Assembly: GCA_033064195.1 (NCBI GenBank)
Contig: JARBJD010000321.1
Coordinates: 16,520 to 80,519, forward strand
DNA: 64,000 bases
Direction: 5' to 3'
DNA from: Blattamonas nauphoetae
Taxonomy: Eukaryota > Preaxostyla > Oxymonadida
The notes under the pieces were generated by a model. It saw only the letters and a program-made list of their open reading frames with translations. It was not told the DNA's origin and did no database searches. Positions 1 through 11,333 of the stretch are shown piece by piece (position 1 is the stretch's first letter; each line of letters begins with the position of its first letter). Position numbers and translations under genes: made by a program.

Positions 1-321
1 TTCATTTTGGTGATTTTGAATGTCTTCTTGCTTTTCTCCGATGTGTCGAACACAGAAACCCTCACCAAATCTTTCTTCTGTCATCATTCACATCACTCCA
101 TGGGCACTCTTCATTTTTCTGTTTTTTTTCGAAGGAAGCTGTGTAATCGTGTCAGAAACCCACACATTTAAATTAATCTCATTCACCACTTTGACCACCC
201 CACTGAAGGGAATCTCTCTTCGATTCTTCTCTGTTTGGTGGATTCTTCACGATGTCGAATTTTGTGATTACTGTTGTGAAAAAAATCATCAACGAAATGA
301 AAAGCGACGGAGTGGACATCA
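1..321. other. Flanking DNA without a supported gene; contains an empty insertion site
   Basis: I see no convincing gene here. Bases about 210-300 are paralogous to about 17,365-17,382 joined to 17,960-18,050. In that second locus a 577-bp TIR element sits after the GATTCTTC octamer. Here the octamer occurs once near 219-226 and runs straight on, so this stretch is the unoccupied version of that target. Short plus-strand reading frames across it have no recognisable domain. Confidence 0.5.
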
Positions 322-690
322 TCAGTCAGTGTCATCTGATTCGGAATCTTCGCTCAGATCATCCTCATCGTCGTTCAGTTCCACGTTTCGTCTTTTCAAA
401 TTCGCTCCCTGGTGATCCATCATTTCCGTTCCAAATTTGATTCGAGAAGTGATTTCGGATGAATGGTGTTTCTGGCCTTTCATTGCCCGAAACACGTGGT
501 TGACGGAGAAAGAGACAGAGACCGCGTTTGTATTCGTAGAAATGGTTGTCGTCCAACAATCCATCGACAAAGCGAGAGAAGAAGCCGATCCTGCTGAGAC
601 ACTGCGCGATCGCGCGACAATCACACAGTTCGCTGAGCATGATGAACATTTTGGCTCGGTCATTCCTTTCTTCTGTCATAATTCGCATCG
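322..690 (-). pseudogene. 3' fragment of a helical-repeat gene with acidic C-terminus
   Basis: On the minus strand this encodes a block (MFIMLSELCDCRAIAQCLSR) followed by FFSRFVDGLLDDNHFYEYKR. Both match the C-terminal part of the larger minus-strand gene at 18,109-25,093. The paralogue's stretch GWQDVLDFLLVQKQ is missing and the reading frame shifts before the end. The C-terminus is a very acidic tail, ELNDDEDDLSEDSESDDTD, also seen in the paralogue. Everything upstream of about position 690 is absent because the fragment abuts the duplicated block that begins there. The function is unknown; the helical, hydrophobic pattern suggests an armadillo/HEAT-like fold (inference). Confidence 0.6.
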
Positions 691-1497
691 GTTGTGCCGA
701 GTGATAAGAAAAAAAACTGTCATTATTGCCTTGCGACGACTCAGGACCAGAACAATCTATTGTTGATGTTTCGAGGACAACAGTTCTTGGATCCTCCCCA
801 CTTTGGCCCTCTTTCTTTATTTCTTTCCCACATCGTTCAGAAAGAGAAGGAGATGTCGATAGCTTCTCCAATCGGTGATTCTTCAGTGTTTGAGTTCTCC
901 ACCTCATCTTCCTACACCCCTCGCCAAACAGTCCAATCTGCAACTTTTCGTTTTGAGGGTCGTCCACCCGAATCTGATGTAATTGTTTATGATCGTTTTC
1001 TTCTCATTTTAAGATTCAGAACCAAAACACAGACAAAAATAGATACGCTTAAATAAGTAACTATTCTCAATCCACAACATTCGCACTGATATCATTGATC
1101 TCAACTTCGACTCGTGAGTCACAACAATCCAATGTCTGAGCAGACTTCTACAGCATCCAAAGATTCAGATGAATCTCTACTGAAGCACGAGAACGTGAAA
1201 TCATTGACGTCTCTCGTTGCTTCTAAATGTGAATCTGGAGAAGAGGTTGAGTGGAAGGTTTGGTTACAGGTTTTCTTATATGCGATTTTGTTACTCTGGA
1301 TTCTTGTTTCTGATTTCTGTTCTGTTTCAGGAATTGATGGAATGGTTCGTGTGTGCTGTGATTGGACTGAACTCGAAAGGTTTGGAGAGCAACGGGTCGT
1401 TTTGGTTTGATTGGGATGATGTTGTGGTTGATGGATTTGGGACAGCTCGGATTAGTTTGTCTCTTCTTCTCGACTTTCTTCTTTTCAGATCTCTCCC
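690..1497. repeat. Duplicated block, 5' copy (partner 13,568-14,376)
   Basis: This block covers the 5' flank, the first two exons and the first two introns of helical-repeat copy 1. It is almost base-for-base identical to 13,568-14,376; by eye I see only a handful of substitutions. The identity includes noncoding flank and introns and stops abruptly a few bases into exon 3. That fits recent duplication or gene conversion rather than selection on protein. Confidence 0.85.
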
Positions 1498-2060
1498 CCT
1501 CGCATTCGGATTCCTCCCCTCTCCATTCCCCGCAATCCTTCTCCGGTTGCATCACCCGCCTCTCACTACTTTTTCTTGATTTTATTGATCAACTCTCCAT
1601 TTCAAAATGCCTCCCTAAACTCGTTGAACAGCCATCAAAAAAGACTGTGATTTCGTCAGTCATTCGCCATCTCATGCACCTTCTCATCAACACTGGAAAC
1701 CTGATTCTCACCTGTGATACATTAACGTTCGAAAACACCGTCACCAATATCGTCAACTCAAGCACCAACTATTTGGTTCAATATGATAGAGACTTGACAG
1801 ACACGATGATGCTTTCAGTTCAACATGTTTACGATGAGATTTTCTCCATGGAACAGCAAGGTCTTGTGAAGCATGCAGATCGGCTGAATGACTCAGCCAT
1901 TCCTTATTTCGGTCCATATCACGGAGAATTCGCAGATCTTTTCGATCCTGAGCTTGCTAAGATGAGAAAACAGTTTGATCCAGATTTATATACAGATGCA
2001 AATCGGATCTCGTCGTGGAAGAAGCTTCTGCAGAAAGTTGTATGTGGAGAGGAAGTTGAG

Positions 2061-2095
2061 GTGTGTCTTCATTTTTTTTGGACTTCAATTTTCAG
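2061..2095 (+). other. 35-nt intron
   Basis: It begins GTGTGTCTTC and ends TTTTCAG. The paralogous intron in copy 2 (14,937-14,969) is 33 nt because its T-run is two bases shorter. Exon frame is kept across both copies only if the segment is removed, since 33 and 35 differ by two. That is direct evidence that it is spliced. Confidence 0.85.
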
Positions 2096-3193
2096 GATGA
2101 CACATCGTTCCTCAAATTGTCGTTCTTCCGACCGACTCTGCTCTCGCTCCAAGCGAAGTTCCAAACACTGGCATCGCCGAAGGACGGACCAGATGACAAT
2201 TCGACATTGTCTCTGCATTCATCGCACTCTTCTCCCCTCACCTCTCTCGATGCACACCTCGACCCTTCTCTTCGAACCCACTCGTCGTCGCCAAACTTCA
2301 GACAAGAATCACTCCGACTTCTGACGATCCTTCATTCTCTCCTCACCTCCCCTCTCACTTACTCTAACCCCGAACATTTTCCATCTGACATCTTCGAAAC
2401 AAAATTCATTTTCGATAAAGTAGAACCAGTCAATCCCAACGAGAGATTCAACTCTTCACTCTTCGATGTGGGAGATGACGAGATACTGACTCGTTCGCTG
2501 ATTCGCTGTCACTCAGCTTTTAAAAGTGTTGGTGCGGAGAAATGCATTGATGACCTGTTCAATTTCATCGATCGGCTTGTCTTTATTCTCCACACATCCG
2601 ACTCATTTCTTCGCACAGCTGCTTTTTTCCTCTTCAAAGATTTGGTCGAAACATCGTGTGTACTTCCCCTACTACCTCATCTGTGGGATCGACTCCGCTA
2701 TGCCTTCCGCGATGGTCAGCTCGAAGAGCAATTCAGCCTTATTTGGATTTCGATGTTCTGGAATCTAGACACATTGAACAAACGTTCTCTGCCGCCATTT
2801 CCAGCAGCGGAATTCGATTGGGATGGACTGATCTCTGCAGATTTACATGACTTCCAAACATTTATCTGTTCCATCCGTCTGTTGGAGTATCTCCGATTTT
2901 GTTCGATTACTTTCAAAATGCCAACCACAGAATTAACTCGTATCATTCTCTCTTTCGAACAACACCAAGACGCCGTTTCTCGAATTGACCTCATCTTCCA
3001 TGACATTCAAGAACGAGAAAATCCTCATCGTCATCAGGCGAGTCTTGTTTCGTTTTGTCTTCTGGTATCGCTTCGAACCGATTTTGATTTTCCTCCCATT
3101 GTCACAACCGTAATCACCCAACATACTGATATTACAGGAGCTCCTCTCCTTTGTCACGAAAACAAGGTTTTCTTCCTCTGTCACACGTCACTC

Positions 3194-3675
3194 GGCAAGG
3201 GTGGACTTTCTGGGCCAAAAAACTCTAAGTAGTGGCAAAAAAGTTGTGCTCGGCGGGAGTCGAACCCCGAGCACAACAGTCGACAGAGGGGTTGGCTACC
3301 GCTAGGCCAAACGCGCCGCACGTTCACTTCCAAAAAATTGGTGTCTTGAAGGGAGAACTGCAGTAGATTGTCACTTCACGATACATCATGATCAATCGCT
3401 ATGTTTTGAAAAATTGTAAGAAAATACGAGACATAAAGTTGAAATGAATCAAGAAAGCGTAAAGATGAAGTGATATAGTTCGCCGATCGACCTCATCAAA
3501 CACGATCGAATGATCGTGACATTCTCTGAGACGATCTCGACAGTATTCTCAACATTTTGAAAAGAAAACGTGTTCACATCCATATTGGACAATTTATTAT
3601 GAGAGAATAGCCTCGATGAACTACAATGTCACAACACACCTCGATCACCTTTGGCCCAGAAAGTCCACTCGTGCC
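3194..3675. mobile_element. 482-bp TIR element (MITE-like) with 8-bp TSD, carrying a tRNA-like unit
   Basis: The ends are inverted repeats of about 26 bp with two mismatches. The left end starts GGCAAGGGTGGACTTTCTGG; the right end, read inward, starts GGCACGAGTGGACTTTCTGG. The direct repeat CGTCACTC flanks both sides (3186-3193 and 3676-3683). In copy 2 the same coding position is uninterrupted (CHTSLNPLKP near 15,965). The interior is AT-rich and has no transposase frame. A pol III-type unit lies just inside the left end on the minus strand. An 8-bp TSD is compatible with hAT-like and several other superfamilies, and I cannot assign one. Confidence 0.88.
3237..3322 (-). ncRNA. tRNA-like pol III unit with extended 3' hairpin
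   Basis: Read on the minus strand it contains a good A box (TGGCCTAGCGG, 3299-3309), a good B box (GGTTCGACTCC, 3256-3266) and a terminal T6 run (3237-3242). The spacing is that of a tRNA gene. The T-arm region is unusual: GTTGTGCTCGG and CCGAGCACAAC pair perfectly over 11 bp with the B box in the loop, directly before the T run. The 5' segment pairs only imperfectly with the 3' end as an acceptor stem, and no clean anticodon stem forms around the candidate GTC. It may be a decayed tRNA or a tRNA-derived small RNA trapped in the mobile element. Transcription is inferred from the boxes only. Confidence 0.55.
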
Positions 3676-3732
3676 CGTCACTCAACCCACTCAAACCACA
3701 ACGACCTCCTCTCGACATCCTCTTCGAACGGA

Positions 3733-6700
3733 TAGGCTTGTCTGACCGGCCAAAAGTGTCGGTCAGTGTCAGTTCAAAAAACTTCAAAGGGTCAGATCTC
3801 GATATATCTTTTAATTGTGAGCTATTTCCCTAAAAGTCGAAACTCGGCAAAACTACATGTCCAGAGAATCTTCCTGAAACCGTTTGATAGCCTCATTTCT
3901 TTTGTTTGTGCAATGCACATCTTGATCACCATCTTTATGAATATTTAGAGCTCAATAGTCTCACTATATTCTTCTCTACCTTATTCATGCATTTGAGACG
4001 CTTATTTCTCTCTTTCTCTGCCGCCTTCTCATTGTTCTTTAGAATACACGCAGATCCAACCTCTCCCTCGTCTTCCTCAAAGCTGTCTCGTCTGATAGCG
4101 TTTTTGCAAGCCCAACTATCAGAGACGGAAGATACGGACTTGATAATCACCAACTGCAGCTATTCCAGCTGTTGGGAAGGTTCAGATCGAAAGCAAATCA
4201 CAAGGCTCAACTTTGTTCGTTTCGAACGAGCGAATCTGCTTATTTGTCACTATTATCTGTGAAGACTTTGGTATCATGCATCATTCTTTATTCATCACAT
4301 CACTTTTCTTTCTTATTGTTGCTCAGAAACGAAGATATCATCGATCCACTGTCAGTCGCACCCGATTGGAGAATACAAGATACCAAATGTACAATCTCCT
4401 CCCCCGACTCATTAAGAAAGTGAAAAAACTCGGTTCTATCTTTCTTTTTAGGAATTCCAGTTTCACTGATGTCAAACTGAACTGCGTCCAAAAATATCAC
4501 ATTTTCTCAGTCGTAGACGTGAAAGAAGCAATAGAGGAAAAACCTGCAGCAGAAGAAGAGTCACGACAGATGAAACAAGCAGTTGTTCAATCTGTCTCGA
4601 TGTCTGTCGCACTCTCAATCACATCCTGCGACACTCTGGCCCTCTCTGGTCTTCTCTTCGAAAACTGTGCTGGGCAGTCGGCCTCGTCGCTCTTCATCGA
4701 TTCATCGTCGAGTGTCTCCCTCACCACTCCCATCGCGTCGTCGTTCAGCGTCTGTTCATCACCGCGTTCTTCAGTCAATGGAGACATATCAACTGTCTTT
4801 CTCCCTCACGCAGCGTCCATCACAATCGACCCAGAAGATGGAACAGACGAGCAGTTCTGCTGGTCAACAAGTGTCGGGTGTCAATCGCTCTCTCCATCAC
4901 CAGCAAGAAGACCATCACTGTCACTGGGTTGGGTTCAGCACGTTCGCTGATGGTCATGCAATCGACCGCTCAGAGCTTTGCTCATCTTACTGATGGCTCT
5001 CTCTCGCTCACCTCACTCGGCTTCACAGAAACAGCTTCACAGATTGGAGTATCTCGGCAGAAGTCGTTCTTCGATGTGAAAGGTGGATCTCTTCGTCCCG
5101 AATGCGTCGAATTCGTCCCTCCTTCATTCTCTGGAACCAGCAGCTTCGTCAAGATGAGTGGAGCGTGGATACTGTCGCTGAAGAGTGTTTTCATCTCTCG
5201 CGAATCGTTCTCGTCTGGGGATGTTGTGATGAAGAGTGTGTCGATCAGCACAGCTGGGATGACTGGAAGTCATGAAGTGTTTCTGGAGGGACAAGTTGTG
5301 GGAGCTGTCATTTCTGATGATTGGACGAGTCTGATTGGGACGAACACCACGATGACTAAAGCTCAGTTGGAGCAAGTTTTTTTGGTCAGATTCGATAAAC
5401 ACGACGAACATCGGACCGCTTGGGTATCATTTGTATCCACACACGAATGGAGCTGTGTTTATGTCGGAAGGGTTCTGGGATCATGGAAAGTGTGGTCAGG
5501 AGCGTCTTCATTGCTCGTCACTCGATTTCGCCTTCTCGCTGCTCACTCACACGAAGACCGAAATCAGCCTGGGCTCAAACATCACTCTCTCAACTCTTCT
5601 CGAATGCCCTGAGACAGGTGCGTCGATCTCTTCGTCTTCTGAGGCATCACTGCTTTTTGAATCTGATGGACAGATAATTGTGGAAGTTGGCTCACTCACT
5701 TTGTCGTCGATTGACATCACACTTCCCTCATCGCTCTCACAGTCTCTGCTCGTTGTGAAAGGAAGCACACTGACCCTCTCCAGCACAGTGACGATCACGA
5801 CCCCTCCCTCAGCCGCTCACACGGCGTCGCTGTTCAAGATTGAAGGAGGGAGACTCGCACTATCAGGAACCGTGTTCGATTTCGCTGTTCGCTTCTCGTC
5901 GTCGTCATCTCTTCTCACTCAAACGGGAGGGAACATTGAATTGAGCACTATTGCGTTGTCGTCGCTCACATTGACCTCGGCAAGTATGATCACAATGGAA
6001 GGAGCATCGACAATGTATGTGTCTACTGGCTGTGAATTCAAAACGATCTCTGGCAGACAGAAAGTGGAGGAGGGGCGTTCCTGAGCACAAATGGAAACAA
6101 CAACCAGATTGTGTCAATTACAAACTGCTCGTTCGAGTCGGTGTCGTCGGAGGGAGATGGAGGAGTGATTCTGGCTCAGCTGGGAGCAGGATCGAAACTG
6201 ACGGTTGCAGACACGACATTCAAATTGTATTCGTCGTCTGGGAAGGGAGGAGCTTTGTCGATTGTGCTCTCATCGACAGGTTCATTCGCTGTTGAAGCAG
6301 GGACGTCATTCGAATCATGCTCAGCGATTATGAGTGGATCTGCAGTGTTTGTGGAAGCACAGTCACTGGCCTCAGCCATCACCAAAACAAGCATGACATT
6401 CCTCTCGCCTTTCCCACTCACTCCAACGGCAGCGCCGGTGGACATGCATCGAGGATGGAACACAGTGAACTCGTCAGACGATATTCCTCTTGTGCTGTTC
6501 CTGGCTGATGTGAGATCGACAGGATTCGCAAGTTCGAGTGGGTCCGATGGGGAGCTATGTGGCTTCTCTGTGAATCCTTGCTCGTCAATCGATCTTGTTC
6601 AGACCCGACTAGCAGCGAATGACTCGAAAACGGAAGGAAAGCTGAATCCGATCACGCTCGAACTCCAAACTGCTCTTGACCAATCGACGCCGTTTTCGTG

Positions 6701-7499
6701 TGGTGGACACAAAGCGATGATCACTGGAAACACAATCACACTCTCGAAGACGGGTCAGTTCACAACATCCTCAGCCGAATCTGTCCTGACTCTCTCCTCG
6801 CTAACCATCCTCTTCGCCTCTTCGCAGACCAAACCAGCCATTTCAGTGTCGTTGGGGAAGATTGTGGTTTCTGGTTGAACAATCAGGAATGGAGATGCAG
6901 ACATTCATGCCGTGTTTGGATCGGTTTCGGGAGGGCTGTTGGAACTGAGTGGGACGAACACGATGAAATTGGTGTCCCCTTCCTCCTCGCTCTTCGATGT
7001 GACATCTGGGACTCTGAAGATAGAATCAGGAACGGCACTGACTCACTCAACCACACAACGGACATCATCTCTGTTCGTTCGGAATGGAGGATCGACTCTC
7101 TCCTCGACAGCCTGAAGTGGATTGTTCAGATCTCGTCCACTCAACTCAAAGCAAGACAAATAAAAGCGAGGAACTGATCCAATATGGCAGCTATCACTTT
7201 TTTATTGAGAGAGGATGTTAAGCTCGATCTTGTGCCCGTAACTGTTTTTTCTGAACATTTGAGGAATTACTCTCCGAAAATAAGAGTGATAGAGCTGAAG
7301 TGCAATGATAATAAATCAATTGTGGCATATCCGAAGGAAATTCAAGGATTCTTTGGTTAATGATTCGAATTTCGGTTGTTTTGGAAACCACTTCGGAGAA
7401 ACGATATCTCTCGACTATGGGTTCAGAAATTTCTCCGGTCAGTGACCGTCAGTACTTTTCGGTGAAAACTGACCGGTCAGTGCCGGTCAGCCATGCCTA
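3733..7499. mobile_element. 3.8-kb TIR element with beta-helix gene cargo, 8-bp TSD
   Basis: The left end is TAGGCTTGTCTGACCGGC. The right end, read inward, is TAGGCATGGCTGACCGGC. The direct repeat CGAACGGA flanks the element (3725-3732, 7500-7507). Copy 2 shows the empty site in the codons for LDILFER near 16,015. Inside each end, several copies of GGTCAGTG / CTGACCGG follow the TIR and look like recombinase binding sites. Ends identical in design bound the element at 25,755-27,764. The interior is a decayed beta-helix protein gene and I find no transposase, so the element is probably non-autonomous. Confidence 0.88.
3987..7115 (+). pseudogene. Beta-helix surface protein gene, frameshifted, inside the TIR element
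   Basis: It opens with MHLRRLFLSFSAAFSLFFRI, a plausible signal peptide. Downstream are Ser/Thr-rich beta-helix style repeats: SITSCDTLALSGLLFENCAG, TVTGLGSARSLMVMQS, SITNCSFESVSSEGDGG and GKGGALSIVLSSTGS, the alternation typical of pectin-lyase-like surface proteins in this group. The pieces lie in different frames: about 4490-4900, 4900-5390, 5440-6060, 6111-6875 and 6912-7115. At least four shifts or unrecognised introns are therefore needed, and no kinase or membrane end is present. The cargo runs nearly end to end in the transposon. It was probably captured from a host locus or inherited as one. Confidence 0.7.
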
Positions 7500-8119
7500 C
7501 GAACGGACTATTCGAACACTCCCGATCGGCTTGTTCCGCAATGACGGTGACCCAGATGACGACCTTCCACCCACTCTCCTCAACACTTCGTTGTGTGCGT
7601 TTCATGTGCTCTGTCGACGAGGAGTGCATTTCAGTCTGATGACTTTGAAATATGTGAATCGTGGGCAACATCTGACCGTCTTATTATGGATGTTTTCGAC
7701 TCCTCTCATCTCCGACACCTTTCGTCTCTTTCTTCATTTCCCTCCGCCACTTGTCGTTCGCTTCTTCAGTTGCCTTCTGTGGATGGTGCCGTATCATTCC
7801 ATTCGTGTTGGCCATTTCGGGGTGTTGATGACTCTCCTCTTCGCCACAGCCCCTTTCGGCGACTTTCTAATGTTGAAAAAACTGTACCGATCAGTTGATC
7901 CACGGAACATCCACAAAGAAAATTCACTCGAATCGATGGTCACAACTGATTGTGAATCGATCGAATGGCTGAACATTCCCACTGGATTCGGATCTGCTCT
8001 CGCTCACTCAAAGACACGCGTGAATACCAAGCGGTGGGATCCTCACGTCGAATCAGACATCCATCCCGATGGTCCTCACAATACCGCTCACTTCAGCACA
8101 GCCGCTTCGGACATTCTGT

Positions 8120-8197
8120 GCACCGCCCTTCTAGTAGGTGCTGTTCAAACCTCGGTCCCTCTGATAATGAGAAGTGGTCGTGAGTAATGGGTTGGTC
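8120..8197. repeat. DIRS 1 left terminal repeat
   Basis: It begins with the crossover-like site (GCACC, core GCCCTTCTAGTA, GGTGC). The segment starting CTCTGATAATGAGAAGTGG and running to GGTTGGTCA is shared, inverted, with the right end. Confidence 0.85.
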
Positions 8198-8212
8198 ACG
8201 AAGATCAAAATA

Positions 8213-9403
8213 ATGACGACACATTCAGAAACTTCAGCTGCAGCAGACACTGCCCCTTCCGACCAAATACCACCTGATGTCATCAGACAGATTATTAGTG
8301 GTATTAGAACCGCAGACCCAGCGTTTTTCGACGCGCTATCGTTAAAGCAATCTCACACGGCTCAGGCCACAACGCCGGAAGTACCACCTTCCCAGCGTCG
8401 CGGGACAACTATACCTCCCACGCGAGCACCTTCTCCGATTAGAAAACGCAAGCGTTCACGTCCAACGGACCCGGTCGACGATGACAGTTCCGACAGCTCG
8501 GAATCATCCAACACATCTTCTGGCGGTTCCATTCCGTCCAGTCATTACTCTCGTCAGAATGAGCGAGAAAGATCTCTTTATTCGGCCGGACATAGGTCGG
8601 AAGGGAAGCAGCACAAAAAGCACAGATCAAAGGAGGGGCGACGCAAATCTCGTTCTCTTGGAAGAAAAAACCGCTCATCAAAGATGAAACGGAATCTATT
8701 ACCACCACATCTGGATCTACAAGACCCCTACATCGCTCTGTATCAGGACTCAGATTTCAGTCCCATCCATCGAAAGGATCCAGCGACGAGTTTGAAAAAG
8801 AAGCTGAAAAAGAGGCATACGAAGTTCACCACGGACTGGGTTAAGAATGTTCTGCCTCCGCAATTGATTGACGAATTAACCCGGGCATCATACAACTCTC
8901 GAAGAGATTTGGAAATACAGACTCAGTTTTCGGACGATCCTCCAAAACTTAACAGTCCACTAGGAGTTCAGCAGCAGATGCTCAGGATGGCAACACAACA
9001 CAGCCTTGTTGCAGCAGCTTTAATTGGCGAAGTTCACACCCAAATTTCAACGTCTGATCCTACCTCCCCCATCCTCTCAAAGATCCTAGACGCGATCCTC
9101 ATTTCATCGGATGCCGCCTCACGAACATATCACGCACTATATGTCGACGAGAAGAACTTCATGGACATGATGGACCAGATGAACATTCGACGCCCTCTCT
9201 CGAATGATGTGAGTTTACTTCCACGTTCCACTTCCTCTTATCAACAAACTCAGACAGGTTTCGATCAGACCACTCAAATGATTGGCCCAGCGCCGATGAC
9301 ACATATGCAGTCTGGCGCTGCTTTCTCACCGAGAGGGGGGCAGGGCCGTACCCCCGTCAAACAATTCGGTCCTCACCGACACTACAACAGGAAAGGCCAG
9401 TAG
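8213..9403 (+). CDS. DIRS 1 Gag-like protein
   Basis: This is about 396 aa from the first ATG (MTTHSETSAAADTAPSDQIP). An upstream GTG is in frame, but the ATG is the likelier start. Residues about 60-160 are low-complexity, rich in Ser, Arg and Lys, with runs such as RKRKRSRP and KKHRSKEGRRKSRS, suitable for nucleic-acid binding. The second half is a helical domain (KFTTDWVKNVLPPQLIDELT onward) that aligns with the same region of DIRS 2. Near the C-terminus FSPRGGQGRTPV parallels FCSEGGQECPLP of DIRS 2. No CCHC knuckle is visible. The stop at 9401-9403 lies inside the open RT frame, so RT is probably reached by frameshifting or re-initiation. Confidence 0.75.
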   Translation: MTTHSETSAAADTAPSDQIPPDVIRQIISGIRTADPAFFDALSLKQSHTAQATTPEVPPSQRRGTTIPPTRAPSPIRKRKRSRPTDPVDDDSSDSSESSNTSSGGSIPSSHYSRQNERERSLYSAGHRSEGKQHKKHRSKEGRRKSRSLGRKNRSSKMKRNLLPPHLDLQDPYIALYQDSDFSPIHRKDPATSLKKKLKKRHTKFTTDWVKNVLPPQLIDELTRASYNSRRDLEIQTQFSDDPPKLNSPLGVQQQMLRMATQHSLVAAALIGEVHTQISTSDPTSPILSKILDAILISSDAASRTYHALYVDEKNFMDMMDQMNIRRPLSNDVSLLPRSTSSYQQTQTGFDQTTQMIGPAPMTHMQSGAAFSPRGGQGRTPVKQFGPHRHYNRKGQ

Positions 9404-11333
9404 AGTCGGAATTAAAGCAGGAGGATGTCAAGATAACAGGGAGACTCCTGGACAGAATCTCACTGTGGGCAGATATTGGTGGGAAGGATATTATTCAAGC
9501 GGGAGCTCTTTGGGAGTGGAAGGAGGCCGACTCACCGGACAGACTGCGCCTATTGGGAAGAGCACCACCGTTCAGAGGGAAAACGGAGGAGATGGAAGCT
9601 TACAATCAACTTCTTCAAGAGGAACTTCGAATGGGTGCAGTGGAGGAAATACAGCCGGAGACAGCGGAACTGATTCTCCCCACATTCCTCGTCGCAAAGA
9701 AGGGAGGGAAATACAGAAAGGTGATAGATGCATCTCACCTAAACAGAGAGATCAAAACGACTCACTTCAAAATGGAAAACATTCAAACCGCCTTTCCTCT
9801 AATCAACACTCACTCCTGGCTAACAACCATCGACATACAGTCTGCGTATCTGCACATCCATCTCTCGCCACCATCACGCAAGTTCCTCTGCTTTCAATTT
9901 CAACACAAGACGTACCAGTTCAAAGCACTGCCTTTCGGATTGGCAACCGCACCCCGAACGTTCTCGAAGACGATGAAGATCGCTGTGAAGGCATTGAGGG
10001 AGGAGTTGAAGATCTCAATAGTCTTTTATCTGGACGACTTACTCCTGATAGCGGACTCCAGAGGACGAGGCGAGAAGCAAGACAGTTCAGGCGGTTCAGA
10101 GACTCCGCCAGCTGGGTTTCGTGATAGCGGAGGACAAATGTCTCCTCCGTCCCAGCCAGGAGGCGGAGTTCCTCGGCTGGTTACTCAACTCGAAGGACCA
10201 GACTGTCAAAGTGACGGATTGCAGACGAAAGAAGCTCCTGTCGTTACTCAAATCCCAGACTCTCTCCTGCCAACAGAGGGCAATGATCTCATTGAAACAC
10301 CTCTCCAGCTTAATCGGCTCACTCAGTTTTCTGCGTATTTCAATTCCAGAAGCAAGTCTATATCTCCGAAGGCATCAAACGCTCCTGTCATCAACCGTCC
10401 ACAAGTTTGGATGGAACGGCAAGGTTCGCCTCACTCCCCAACTCCTGGGGGGAATTACAGTTTTGGAAGAAGCGCCTGACAAACAACTCTCCGTTCTCCT
10501 TCCAACCGACAGTGAGCCAAGCCTCAATCACCACGGACGCCAGTCCGACAGGCTGGGGAGCGACACTCCAGTTAACTGGTTCGACTGTTTATTTCCACGG
10601 GTTCTGGAACATACAGGAGCGCTCGCACACGAGCAATTGGAAAGAGACTGCAGCGGTGGGTCGGAGCGTTCGAGCAGCTGCGAAGCATTTGAGACGAGCT
10701 CGAGTCTCCTCACTCTCGATTCTATCGGACAATACAGCCGCTGTCTACAACCTGCGGAGACAACGCGCAGGTCTTCCTCTCCTCGAAATAACCAGGAGTG
10801 TCTTCAAGACGTTCAAACGGCTCGGCCTTCACCTCCAGTCGATCAACCACATCCCGGGCAAAGCCAACTCAGTCTCGGATGCGCTCTCACGACTCCCCCC
10901 GCACAGCGAATATCATCTCCTGCCACAAGCTCTTCAACTGGTCAAGGACAAATGGAACTTCGATCCCGGGATGGATCTTTTCGCGAGCGTCAAGAACAAA
11001 CAATGCGCAATGTATTTCTCTCTCTCAGGGGCGAAAGAAGAAGCTGGAGGAGGGGTAATGGACCAAGATTGGTCCGAGATGACAATGAATCTCCTGATCC
11101 ACCCCCCAATTTTGATGATCTCGAAAGTAGTGAGGAAGCTCATGATACAGAGACCGAAGAGAGCTCTCCTAATTACTCCGGCGTGGAGAGCCCAACCGTG
11201 GTCCACTCTTCTGTCACAACTCGATTGCAAGCATATGTTGTTGGGAGAGTACAGTCAACTGACAGCCCTCGACAATCCTCTCGAGGACTTGAAGCTACCA
11301 CCAGGCTCGATTCTGGCGTCTCTCATAGAATGA
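9397..11333 (+). pseudogene. DIRS 1 reverse transcriptase-RNase H, two +1 shifts
   Basis: The RT part shows LILPTFLVAKKGGKYRKVID, TTIDIQSAYLHI, ALPFGLATAPRTF and the catalytic FYLDDLLL box. At about 10,060 the coding frame moves by one base; the alternate frame continues as QLGFVIAEDKCLL and EAEFLGWLLN. At about 10,447, in a run of six G, it moves again and continues as GELQFWKKRLTNN, followed by RNase H motifs TTDASPTGWGA, SNWKETAAV, LSDNTAAV and NSVSDALSRLP. Both shifts are single extra bases and DIRS 2 lacks them at these points, so they look like decay or residual assembly errors. The RNase H stop overlaps the recombinase start in the tetramer ATGA at 11,330-11,333. Confidence 0.85.

Noticed and set aside
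3243..3277. The 11-bp hairpin as a bacterial-type intrinsic terminator
   Set aside because: On the strand where the T run follows the hairpin, A and B boxes lie upstream and the context is a eukaryotic transposon. A pol III unit explains all parts.
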